Part shown: piece after piece, positions 6,003 through 12,661 of the stretch
How the letters are laid out: each line of letters opens with the position of its first letter
Numbering within the stretch: position 1 is the first letter of the stretch
NCBI GenBank assembly: GCA_938004115.1
Contig: CALKWS010000181.1
Location: 1 to 16,027, forward strand
DNA from: an uncultured Ruaniaceae bacterium
GTDB taxonomy: Bacteria > Actinomycetota > Actinomycetes > Actinomycetales > Beutenbergiaceae
Length of the DNA: 16,027 bases
Reading direction: 5' to 3'
The notes under the pieces: model-generated
Database searches by the model: none
The model's input: only the letters and a program-made list of their open reading frames with translations
Told to the model about the DNA's origin: nothing
Program-made: the position numbers and the translations under genes

Positions 6003-7268
6003 GTGCCCGAGACGCACTACCGCCCTGCACCCACTGAGGTGGCACGGGTCCATCGGCGCACGCTCACGGTGGTCATCCTCAGCCAGGTTCTCGGCGGCGC
6101 CGGATTGGCCGCCGGCATCTCGGTGGGCGCGCTCCTCGCGCAGGACCTGCTCGGCTCGGAGGCCCTCTCCGGGATACCGACCGGCCTGTTCACGCTCGGC
6201 TCCGCCCTCGCCGCGTTCCTGGTGGGCCGGTCCACCCAACGATTCGGCCGCCGCGTCGGGCTGGCGTTCGGATTCATCGCCGGCGGCCTGGGCGCCGCCG
6301 GCGTGGTGCTCGCGGCGGTAGCGGGCCATGTGCCGCTGTTGTTCCTCGCGCTGTTCGTCTACGGCGCCGGGACCGCGACGAACCTGCAGGCGCGGTACGC
6401 AGGCACCGACCTGGCACCGGCGCACCGGCGAGGGACCGGCACGAGTATGGCGATGGTGGCCACCACGATCGGCGCGGTCGCCGGGCCGAACCTCATCGAT
6501 CCCCTCGGCCGCCTGGCCGAGGCCCTCGGGGTGCCGACCCTGGCCGGCCCGTTCATCCTCGCGGCCGTCGCCTACGGTGCGGCGGGCCTGGTGCTCTTCG
6601 GCTTCCTCCGTCCCGACCCGTACCTGCTCGCCCGTGCGATAGCCGAGCCCGAAGCAGATGCAACACGCGCGGCGTCCTCCCCGGCCGCGGTGGCCTCACC
6701 CCGGGTCGGGGTCGGCGCTTACGTGGGAGCCGCGGTCATGGTCCTGACCCAGATCGTGATGGCCGCGATCATGACGATGACCCCGGTGCACATGCACGCC
6801 CACGATCACGACCTGGGCGCCATCGGGCTGGTCATCGGGCTGCACGTGGGGGCGATGTGGCTGCCCTCCCTGGCGACCGGCCTGCTCGTGGACAAGTGGG
6901 GCCGCACCCCGATGGTCATCGCGGCGGGGACCACGCTGCTCCTGGCCGGCCTCCTCGCCGCGACCGCACCAGGGGACTCCCTCGGGCTGCTCATCCTCGC
7001 CCTGATCCTGCTCGGGCTGGGATGGAACTTCGGCCTGGTCTCCGGCACCGCGCTGGTGGTCGATGCCACGGTGCCGCAGAACCGGCCCCGGACGCAGGGC
7101 AACATCGACGTGCTCATCGCGCTGTCCGGAGCAGGTGGCGGCGCGCTCTCGGGCATGGTGGTGCACGCCGCGAGTTTCCACGTGCTCTCACTGGCCGGCG
7201 GCATCCTCTCGGTGGCGCTGATCCCGGTGCTGCTGCTGGGCCGGTCCCGGGGAGCCACCAGCGCTTGA
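6003..7268 (+). CDS. MFS transporter
   Basis: 421 residues from GTG 6003, chosen for its perfect AAGGAGG site; GTG 5985 would add six residues. The N-terminal half starts with RTLTVVILSQVLGGAGLAAG and has the motif A loop GRSTQRFGRRVGLAFGF. A long loop (AEPEADATRAASSPAAVASP) joins the two six-helix halves. In the second half a histidine-rich periplasm- or membrane-facing stretch, VHMHAHDHD, precedes another motif A-like loop, GLLVDKWGRTPMVIAAG. The substrate is unknown; the His-rich stretch invites a metal or proton role, but I recall it as common in this subgroup. The gene stands alone, between the symporter terminator and a convergent DUF998 gene 44 bp away. Confidence 0.9.
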   Translation: MPETHYRPAPTEVARVHRRTLTVVILSQVLGGAGLAAGISVGALLAQDLLGSEALSGIPTGLFTLGSALAAFLVGRSTQRFGRRVGLAFGFIAGGLGAAGVVLAAVAGHVPLLFLALFVYGAGTATNLQARYAGTDLAPAHRRGTGTSMAMVATTIGAVAGPNLIDPLGRLAEALGVPTLAGPFILAAVAYGAAGLVLFGFLRPDPYLLARAIAEPEADATRAASSPAAVASPRVGVGAYVGAAVMVLTQIVMAAIMTMTPVHMHAHDHDLGAIGLVIGLHVGAMWLPSLATGLLVDKWGRTPMVIAAGTTLLLAGLLAATAPGDSLGLLILALILLGLGWNFGLVSGTALVVDATVPQNRPRTQGNIDVLIALSGAGGGALSGMVVHAASFHVLSLAGGILSVALIPVLLLGRSRGATSA

Positions 7269-7312
7269 GCATGGCGCCGGTGGATCAGGCCCGGCGTCCG
7301 CCGTGATCGGAT

Positions 7313-8008
7313 TCAGGCCAGGCCCCCGGCCACATCGCCGCGTTCGGCGAGCATCGGGTGCGGGCTCCACCGGTAGAGGTGGGCGCATGCGAGCGCCAAC
7401 CACGCCCAGGCGCACACCACGGTGAGCCACAGCAGTCCGGTGCCCAGCACCGAACCACCCAGGGCGGCACCGGCGGCGAATCCGGCCAGGATCAACCCGG
7501 CGAGGGCGAGCCCGGCCCGGGCGTATCCCCGCTCGCCGATGGTGCTCGCCCACCTGGAGTAACTGAACGCCGCGGCCGCGACGGCCAGGAACGCGATGCC
7601 GCCGAACAGGAAGTGCAGGGTCCCGCCCAGTGTCGCCGCACCAGCAGCCCCGGCGGGGAACCCGGCCACGGGATCGGGCGGGAACGCCGCACTGAGGAGC
7701 AGGCCGACGGCGTAGGTCGCGGTCAGCGCGGACATCGCCAGGCCGCGGCCGGTGCGGACCGCGCGGTACATCCCCAGCGCGGCGATGAGGGTCATCAGCC
7801 CCGCCAGCACCAGGTTGGTCCGTTGCAGCCACCCCCACGAGCCCAGCATCAGCGCGCTGAGCGGGTGCCGGCTGAGGTCGAAGCCCGGTCTGGTCAACGC
7901 CAGCACCAGTCCCACCCCGAGATAGAACGGCCCGGCCACCACCCCCCAGCCCAGCATGCTGCGGGTGATCGCCGCGCTGCGATCGAATCCGGACTGATTC
8001 TGCGTCAT
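7313..8008 (-). CDS. DUF998 integral membrane protein
   Basis: 231 residues from ATG 8008, with GAGG upstream. Six or so hydrophobic helices are visible (GWGVVAGPFYLGVGLVLALT, then NLVLAGLMTLIAALGMYRAV, then TLHFLFGGIAFLAVAAAAFS, then LGTGLLWLTVVCAWAWLALA). The loop PGFDLSRHPLSALMLGSWGW is the conserved DUF998 signature. Function is unknown; these membrane proteins are often next to TetR-type regulators, as here. The divergent TetR gene starts 40 bp away and shares an operator region, so it probably controls this gene. The open frame extends 68 codons further upstream, but that part lies antisense to the TetR gene and is rejected. Confidence 0.87.
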   Translation of the reverse strand: MTQNQSGFDRSAAITRSMLGWGVVAGPFYLGVGLVLALTRPGFDLSRHPLSALMLGSWGWLQRTNLVLAGLMTLIAALGMYRAVRTGRGLAMSALTATYAVGLLLSAAFPPDPVAGFPAGAAGAATLGGTLHFLFGGIAFLAVAAAAFSYSRWASTIGERGYARAGLALAGLILAGFAAGAALGGSVLGTGLLWLTVVCAWAWLALACAHLYRWSPHPMLAERGDVAGGLA

Positions 8009-8021
8009 CGTGCCCACCTCG

Positions 8022-8057
8022 TGCACTCGGTGGTGCATTATTGCACTCATGAGTGCA
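8022..8057. promoter_or_regulatory. Twin operator between DUF998 and TetR genes
   Basis: Two 16-bp sites with the same arms: TGCACTCGGTGGTGCA (8022-8037, imperfect) and TGCACTCATGAGTGCA (8042-8057, perfect palindrome). Their centres are 20 bp apart, about two helix turns. The perfect site contains the TetR start codon. Between them, CATTAT (8036-8041) can serve as the -10 for TetR and AATAAT as the -10 for DUF998. Confidence 0.72.
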
Positions 8058-8726
8058 GATCCGTCAAGGGTGGCCACCGCGGCGCGGGACCCGCGGGTGG
8101 AGCGATCCCGGCAGGCGATCCTGGCCGGGGCCACGACGGTGTTCCTCCGGCACGGTTTCGACGCGGCCAGCATCGATGACATCGCCCGGGAAGCGGGAGT
8201 CGCCAAACGCACGGTCTACAACGTGTTCGGCGACAAGGAAGCCCTCTTCCGGGCCGCCGTGCTGGCCGCGATTCGGATCGCCGAGTCCTTCACGGCCGAG
8301 CTGGCCCGTGAGACCGGCCGGATCCGGGACGCCTCGCGCGACCTCCCACGGGTGATGCGCCGGCTGGCCCTCACGGTGCTGCGCGGGTCGGTGCTGCCGC
8401 TCCGGCGCCTGCTGGTCAGCGAATCGCGACGCTTCCCCGACCTGGTGGCCGAGTACCGCCGCCGCGCTCCCGAGACCGTGCTGCGTGCGCTGGCCGGTGC
8501 GCTGGCGACCCTGGCCGATGAGGGCCAACTGGTGCTGACCGATGCGGATCTGGCCGCCGAGCATCTGGCGTTCCTCGCCTTCGGGGCGGACCTGGATCGA
8601 GGGATGTTCGATCCGGAGCCGGTGAGTGCGCGCCGGGTGCGGGCCCGTGCCGATGCCGGCACCGCCGCGTTCCTGCACGCCTACGGGCCCGCGCCCGCCG
8701 GCCGGCCCGGCGGCACGAGTCGGTAG
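8049..8726 (+). CDS. TetR-family regulator, likely leaderless
   Basis: 225 residues from ATG 8049. An upstream ATG at 8010 in frame would begin inside the operator region with an unlikely sequence and is rejected. The HTH domain is SRQAILAGATTVFLRHGFDA, then ASIDDIAREAGVAKRTVYNV and FGDKEALFRAAVLAA. The C-terminal half matches the TetR group with the pattern LPLRRLLVSESRRFPDLVAE and a following helix around APETVLRALAGALATLADEG. There is no Shine-Dalgarno sequence before the ATG, but CATTAT lies seven bases upstream, so transcription should start at the ATG itself. A palindrome across the start codon points to autorepression. Probable target: the divergent DUF998 gene. Confidence 0.9.
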   Translation: MSADPSRVATAARDPRVERSRQAILAGATTVFLRHGFDAASIDDIAREAGVAKRTVYNVFGDKEALFRAAVLAAIRIAESFTAELARETGRIRDASRDLPRVMRRLALTVLRGSVLPLRRLLVSESRRFPDLVAEYRRRAPETVLRALAGALATLADEGQLVLTDADLAAEHLAFLAFGADLDRGMFDPEPVSARRVRARADAGTAAFLHAYGPAPAGRPGGTSR

Positions 8727-8757
8727 CACTCACGCGCGCGGGCCAAGCGCCCAGGGC

Positions 8758-9120
8758 TCAGCCATCCCGATCATGGTGCCGGACCGGCGCCGTCGGCCCG
8801 TCCTGGAGCTGCTCCAGGAGGTCGACCGCCGCGGCCATGTATCCGCTGATCCAGCGGTCGTGGATGCGCTTGATCGGCAACGGGGCCAAGGAGAGGTGTC
8901 GCTGGCGTCCCACTTTCCGCCCGGTGACCAGTTCGGCCCGCTCCAGCACCCGCAGGTGCTGCAGCACCGTGGTGCGGTCCAACTCGGGGAACTGCGCGCA
9001 CAGCGACCCGGTGGTGTGCGGGGACTCCTTCAACGCGTCGAGGATCCGCCGGCGCACCGGCGCGGCAAGCGCCTTGAAGACAAGATCATCGTCAAAAGTC
9101 TTGTGGCGGGCCATCGACAT
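8758..9120 (-). CDS. ArsR/SmtB-type HTH repressor
   Basis: 120 residues. The winged HTH is complete: DLVFKALAAPVRRRILDALK, then TTGSLCAQFPELDRTTVLQH with recognition helix DRTTVLQHLRVLERAELVTG, and the wing RKVGRQRHLSLA. The C-terminal helix (PIKRIHDRWISGYMAAAVDL) is typical of the ArsR proteins that pair with SRPBCC (AHSA1-like) genes; no metal-binding cysteine cluster is seen, so it need not sense metal. ATG 9120 lies six bases from TAGGTT (9132-9127 on the minus strand), so it looks leaderless; ATG 9114 is an alternative. The divergent SRPBCC gene starts only 16 bp away, across a palindrome covering both start codons. Confidence 0.88.
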   Translation of the reverse strand: MSMARHKTFDDDLVFKALAAPVRRRILDALKESPHTTGSLCAQFPELDRTTVLQHLRVLERAELVTGRKVGRQRHLSLAPLPIKRIHDRWISGYMAAAVDLLEQLQDGPTAPVRHHDRDG

Positions 9121-9139
9121 GTTGTAAACCTACAACATG
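9118..9139. promoter_or_regulatory. Palindrome spanning both divergent start codons (ArsR operator)
   Basis: CATGTTGTA-N4-TACAACATG, a perfect 9-bp inverted repeat. Its first three bases are the ArsR start codon (minus strand) and its last three are the SRPBCC start codon (plus strand). The minus-strand -10 TAGGTT lies inside it. A bound ArsR dimer would block both transcription starts. Confidence 0.75.
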
Positions 9140-9613
9140 AATAGCGGCGATGCGCTCACCGACCTGTCCTTCACCGTCTCCGGGCGGGTCGCCCGGCCGC
9201 GACGAGAGGTGTACGAGGCGGTGGCCGACCCCGCCCAGCTCTCGCGGTACTTCACCACCGGTGGCGCGCACGGGCACCTCACCGCCGGCGCCACCGTGAC
9301 CTGGGAGTTCGCCGATTTCCCCGGTGCGTTCCCGGTCCGGGTGCTGGAGTCGGACCCGCCGCGGCGGCTGGTGATCGAGTGGGACGGGCAGGCCACCGCC
9401 GGGCCGGCCGGCACCACCCGCGTCACCTTCGCGTTCGACGCCCTCGACGGCGATACCCGCACCCTGGTGACCATCACCGAGACGTCCTGGCGCCCCACAG
9501 CCGCCGGCGCCCGCGCCGCATTCGACAACTGCGAGGGGTGGACGGGCATGCTCATCGCCCTCAAGGCATGGCTCGAGCACGGACTGAACCTGCGCGAGGG
9601 GTTCTACCGGTGA
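9137..9613 (+). CDS. SRPBCC (AHSA1-like) domain protein
   Basis: 158 residues, a single START-like ligand-binding fold: FTVSGRVARPRREVYEAVAD, then QLSRYFTTGGAHGHLTAGAT, FPVRVLESDPPRRLVIEWDG, a strand TRVTFAFDALDGDTRTLVTI, and the long C-terminal helix around FDNCEGWTGMLIALKAWLEH. The family binds hydrophobic ligands or acts as a co-chaperone; the ligand here is unknown. ATG 9137 is the third triplet end of the shared palindrome and has no Shine-Dalgarno sequence, so it is probably leaderless. Its TGA overlaps the next gene's GTG (GTGA), so it is co-translated with the DUF899 protein. It is likely repressed by the divergent ArsR protein. Confidence 0.88.
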   Translation: MNSGDALTDLSFTVSGRVARPRREVYEAVADPAQLSRYFTTGGAHGHLTAGATVTWEFADFPGAFPVRVLESDPPRRLVIEWDGQATAGPAGTTRVTFAFDALDGDTRTLVTITETSWRPTAAGARAAFDNCEGWTGMLIALKAWLEHGLNLREGFYR

Positions 9614-10323
9614 ACCCCTGGCCGGCGGTGGTGGACCGGACCGCATGGGACGACGCCCGCGGTGTGCTGCTGCAGCAGGAGAAGGCACTGACCCGGATGA
9701 AGGACGCGGTCAGCGCGGCCCGACGGCGGATGCCGATGGTGCACGTCCCAGCCGATTACACCTTCGTGGGGGCGCAGGGAACGGTGACGCTGCTGGACCT
9801 GTTCGAGGGCCGGGACCAACTGATCGTGCAGCACTTCATGTTCGCCCCGGAGTGGGAGGAGGGGTGCGATGGGTGTTCGATGATGGCCGAACGGGTCGGC
9901 CCGCTGGACCACCTGCACGCCCGTCGCACCTCGTTCGCGCTCACCTCCCGGGCACCGCTGGCACGGCTGCAGGCGTTCCGCGAGCGGATGGGCTGGGACC
10001 TGCCCTGGTACTCCACCACCGACGACCGGTTCAACACCGACTTCGGTGCCACGGTCGATGGCGAGGAACGCCAGGCCATCAGCGTGTTCCTGCGCCGGCG
10101 GGACCAGGTGTTCCACACCTACTCCACGCACGCCCGCGGTGAGGAGCCGTTCATGGTGGTGCTCGACCTGCTCGACCTCACCCCGTTCGGGCGGCAGGAG
10201 GCGTGGGAGAACACCCCGCCCGGCCGTCCCCAGGAACCTACCTACTCCTGGATGAGGCTGAAGGATCGCTACGAGGCACCGCCAGCGGCTGCCTGCTGTC
10301 ACGGCGCCGGGGCCGGCGATTGA
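9610..10323 (+). CDS. DUF899 thioredoxin-like protein
   Basis: 237 residues from GTG 9610, overlapping the SRPBCC stop by 4 nt. The DUF899 hallmarks are visible: an N-terminal helix region (LLQQEKALTRMKDAVSAARR), RRMPMVHVPADYTF, a thioredoxin-like core beginning TLLDLFEGRDQLIVQHFMF, and the CxxC-type active site EWEEGCDGCS (C86, C89). The C-terminal WxxTPPGRPQ region and YSWMRLKDRY are also typical. Family members are predicted redox proteins of unknown substrate. The open frame extends 77 codons upstream, but that lies in the SRPBCC gene. The short C-terminal tail AAACCHGAGAGD has two adjacent cysteines, seen also in some relatives. A tandem repeat begins at its stop codon. Confidence 0.9.
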   Translation: MNPWPAVVDRTAWDDARGVLLQQEKALTRMKDAVSAARRRMPMVHVPADYTFVGAQGTVTLLDLFEGRDQLIVQHFMFAPEWEEGCDGCSMMAERVGPLDHLHARRTSFALTSRAPLARLQAFRERMGWDLPWYSTTDDRFNTDFGATVDGEERQAISVFLRRRDQVFHTYSTHARGEEPFMVVLDLLDLTPFGRQEAWENTPPGRPQEPTYSWMRLKDRYEAPPAAACCHGAGAGD

Positions 10324-10385
10324 GCCCGCGGCCGTGGCCCGGCGATTGAGCCCGCGGCCGCGGCAGGCGGCTGAGCCCGCGACCG
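10315..10385. repeat. Three tandem copies of a 25-26 bp GC-rich unit
   Basis: Core GGCGATTGAGCCCGCGGCCG at 10315-10334 and 10341-10360, with a variant GGCGGCTGAGCCCGCGACCG at 10366-10385. The first copy contains the DUF899 stop codon (GAT-TGA), so the 3' end of that gene has been copied into the spacer. The 140-bp gap 10324-10463 otherwise holds only the promoter of the next gene. Confidence 0.8.
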
Positions 10386-10451
10386 CTACTGGCGATCGCG
10401 TCCGCATCCGGACGCGGGCACCGGTGCGCACGGAGGCGGGGCGGGCCGCCC

Positions 10452-10457
10452 TATCCT
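10452..10457 (+). promoter_or_regulatory. -10 box of a leaderless HAD gene
   Basis: TATCCT fits TAnnnT and ends six bases before ATG 10464. No Shine-Dalgarno sequence is present. Transcription should start at the ATG. Confidence 0.55.
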
Positions 10458-10463
10458 CGATCC

Positions 10464-11147
10464 ATGACCCCTCACGCCGAGGCCCGCGGGCTCCTGTGGT
10501 CCGCGGAGTTGGTGGTCCTGGACTTCGACGGTCCCCTCACCCGGTTGTTCCCCGGACGGACGTTCCTCGAGGTGACCGACCGCGCCAAGGACCTGCTGGT
10601 GCAATGGGGCGCCGCGATGGACGACGACGTGGCCCGGCACACCGACCACGTGCAGCTGTTGCGCAGCGTCCATGCCCGGGACCCTGCCGCGGCGGAGCGG
10701 CTGGAGCGCTGGTGCACCGAACAGGAGGTCGCCGCCGCGGCTCACGCGCGGCCCGTGCCCGCCGCCGCACAGGTGGTCTCCGAGTGCCGGCGGCGTGGCA
10801 TCGCGCTGGCCGTGGTGACCAACAACGCCCCGGAGGCGGTGGATGCGGTGCTCGCCCACGGCGGTCCCGCGTTGAGCGAACTGCCGGTGTATGGCCGCGA
10901 ACCGGGCCGGATCGACCGATTGAAACCCGCACCGGACATGCTGCTGGAGGCGGCCGCCCGCGCGGGCATCGAGCCGCCCGCGGGCGTCATGGTCGGCGAC
11001 ACGGCGGGCGATGTGCAGGCCGCAACCCGGGCCGGAATGCGCTGCATCGGACTGTCCGAGGAGCCCGACCGCCTGACCGAACTCCTCCGCGCCGGGGCCC
11101 TCGCCGTCGTCCATCACCTGGGCAACCTGCTACCCGCGCCGGAATGA
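10464..11147 (+). CDS. HAD-superfamily phosphatase
   Basis: 227 residues. HAD motif I is LDFDGPLT (nucleophile D20, acid-base D22), motif II is VVTNN (T119), motif III is the lysine in RLKPAPDM (K154), and motif IV is MVGDTAGD (D179, D183). An all-helical cap lies between motifs I and II (about residues 30-100), so it is a class C1 cap enzyme acting on a small phosphate ester. The next gene, 62 bp downstream on the same strand, is a GTP cyclohydrolase II-reductase fusion. In riboflavin synthesis a HAD phosphatase removes the phosphate from the ribitylaminopyrimidine, so a matching role here is plausible but unproven. It could also be a general phosphoglycolate-type phosphatase. Confidence 0.88.
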   Translation: MTPHAEARGLLWSAELVVLDFDGPLTRLFPGRTFLEVTDRAKDLLVQWGAAMDDDVARHTDHVQLLRSVHARDPAAAERLERWCTEQEVAAAAHARPVPAAAQVVSECRRRGIALAVVTNNAPEAVDAVLAHGGPALSELPVYGREPGRIDRLKPAPDMLLEAAARAGIEPPAGVMVGDTAGDVQAATRAGMRCIGLSEEPDRLTELLRAGALAVVHHLGNLLPAPE

Positions 11148-11198
11148 CCGGCCTGCCGGCCGCGGCCCTTTGAGTGGCGAACGCCGCGGATCGGTGGC

Positions 11199-11204
11199 GA
11201 TACT
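11199..11204 (+). promoter_or_regulatory. Candidate -10 box of a leaderless ribA-ribD_C gene
   Basis: GATACT has the A and T at the two most important positions and ends five bases before ATG 11210. No ribosome-binding site is visible. No FMN riboswitch-like structure is seen in the 62-bp gap. Confidence 0.4.
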
Positions 11205-11209
11205 CGCCT

Positions 11210-12661
11210 ATGACACAACTCGAGGAAAGCACCAACGGGCACCTGCTCATCGTGGAGCGGGCGGTGGAAACCGCACTTCCGACCAAACACGGGACCTTCC
11301 GGATGATCGGCTTCCGCGACCACGCCGGCACCACCCACGTGGCCCTCGTGCTCGGCCTGACCGACCCCGATCCAGCGACCACTCCCCTGGTCCGCGTGCA
11401 CTCCGAATGTCTCACCGGCGACGCGTTCGGTTCCTGGCGGTGCGACTGCGGGGACCAGTTGGACGCCGCCCTGGCCAGGATCGCCGCCGCCGGGGAGGGT
11501 GCGGTGATCTACGTCCGCGGCCATGAAGGCAGGGGCATCGGCTTACTGGAGAAACTGCGCGCCTACGCCTTGCAGGATCACGGTGCCGACACCGTCGATG
11601 CGAACCTGGCTCTGGGCCATCGCGAGGACGCACGGGCCTACGACCAATCCGCCGCGATCCTCAAGGACCTGGGGGTCCGGCGGATCCGGTTGCTCTCCTC
11701 CAACCCGGCCAAGGAGGTCGCGTTGCAGGCCCTGGGCATCGACGTGGTGGAGCGGCTGAGCCTGATCGTGCCGAGCCACCCCCACAACGCCGGCTACCTG
11801 GCCACCAAGCGCCGCCGGATGGGCCATGACCGGCCGATCGCCGGAGATCCCTGGCAGGCCTTGCGCACCGGTGTGGTCCCCCCGGTGGGCCAGGAGGACC
11901 CCGGGTGGGACCTGGTGGAGCGCTACGGGCCGCTGGTGGACCTGGGACCGGAGTGCGTCGTCGGCCAACTGGGCCAGAGCCTGGACGGGTTCATCGCCTC
12001 GCGTACCGGGGATGCCGAGTTCGTCACCGGTGCGGAGGACCGGGAGCACCTGCACCGGTTGCGCGCCCTCGTCGACGCGGTGCTGGTGGGGGTGGGCACG
12101 GTCAGCGCCGACGATTGCCGCCTCACGGTGCGGGCGGTGCCCGGGCGGAACCCGGTGCGGGTGGTGCTGGACCCCAGCGGCCGGGCCCCGCACGGTGCCT
12201 GCGTGTTCACCGACGGCGCGGCGCCCACGATGTGGCTGGTCGGGCCGAGCGCGCACGTGCCCGAGCGATTGGCACCGCACGTGCGGGTGGTGCGTCTGGA
12301 CGGCGACGGTCGCGCCGACCCGGCGGCGGTTGTGGCGCTGCTGCGCGAACACGGCCTGGGCCGGGTCCTGGTGGAAGGCGGCGGCAGGGTGGTGTCCTCG
12401 TTCCTGCACGCCCGGGTGCTGGACCGGTTGTTCCTGTCCACCGCGCCGGTGCTGATCGGTGACGGTGTCCCTGGGGTGCGGTTCGACGGCGCCGATGCGC
12501 TGGCCGATGCCGTGCGCGCCCCCATCCGGCGGTTCATGCTCGGTCAGGACGTGTGCACCGAGGTGGACCTGCGTGCGCTACGGGTGGCGGGCAACGGTGT
12601 CCACACCGCCGATGCGGCGCGCACGAACGGCACCGTCGCGGGTGAACAGCCCGTGGCGTAG
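11210..12661 (+). CDS. GTP cyclohydrolase II - RibD reductase domain fusion
   Basis: 483 residues. Residues ~10-205 are GTP cyclohydrolase II: VRVHSECLTGDAFGSWRCDC with zinc ligands C67, C78 and C80, then GHEGRGIGLLEKLRAYALQD (Y119 kept) and ADTVDANLALGHREDARAYD, and the end SNPAKEVALQALGIDVVERL. Residues ~245-470 are the RibD C-terminal (DHFR-like) reductase: VVGQLGQSLDGFIASRTGDA, VLVGVGTVSADD, VRVVLDPSGRAP, VLVEGGGRVVSSFLH. Both the deaminase half of RibD and the DHBP synthase half of RibBA are absent. The first domain opens the GTP ring to a diaminopyrimidine ribose phosphate; the second would reduce the ribosyl chain with NADPH. The start ATG 11210 follows a -10 box; an upstream ATG 11174 lacks support. 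The last 84 bp overlap the convergent glycosyltransferase gene. Confidence 0.9.
   Translation: MTQLEESTNGHLLIVERAVETALPTKHGTFRMIGFRDHAGTTHVALVLGLTDPDPATTPLVRVHSECLTGDAFGSWRCDCGDQLDAALARIAAAGEGAVIYVRGHEGRGIGLLEKLRAYALQDHGADTVDANLALGHREDARAYDQSAAILKDLGVRRIRLLSSNPAKEVALQALGIDVVERLSLIVPSHPHNAGYLATKRRRMGHDRPIAGDPWQALRTGVVPPVGQEDPGWDLVERYGPLVDLGPECVVGQLGQSLDGFIASRTGDAEFVTGAEDREHLHRLRALVDAVLVGVGTVSADDCRLTVRAVPGRNPVRVVLDPSGRAPHGACVFTDGAAPTMWLVGPSAHVPERLAPHVRVVRLDGDGRADPAAVVALLREHGLGRVLVEGGGRVVSSFLHARVLDRLFLSTAPVLIGDGVPGVRFDGADALADAVRAPIRRFMLGQDVCTEVDLRALRVAGNGVHTADAARTNGTVAGEQPVA

Noticed and set aside
7358..8179. Plus-strand open frame of 273 codons
   Set aside because: Antisense to the DUF998 membrane protein and made of low-complexity Gly/Arg/Gln-rich sequence.
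10334..11173. Plus-strand open frame of 279 codons
   Set aside because: Alternative frame of the HAD gene, Arg/Pro/Gly-rich, with no motif.
11148..11209. FMN riboswitch before the ribA-type gene
   Set aside because: The gap is only 62 bp and lacks the conserved RFN helices; the gene looks leaderless.
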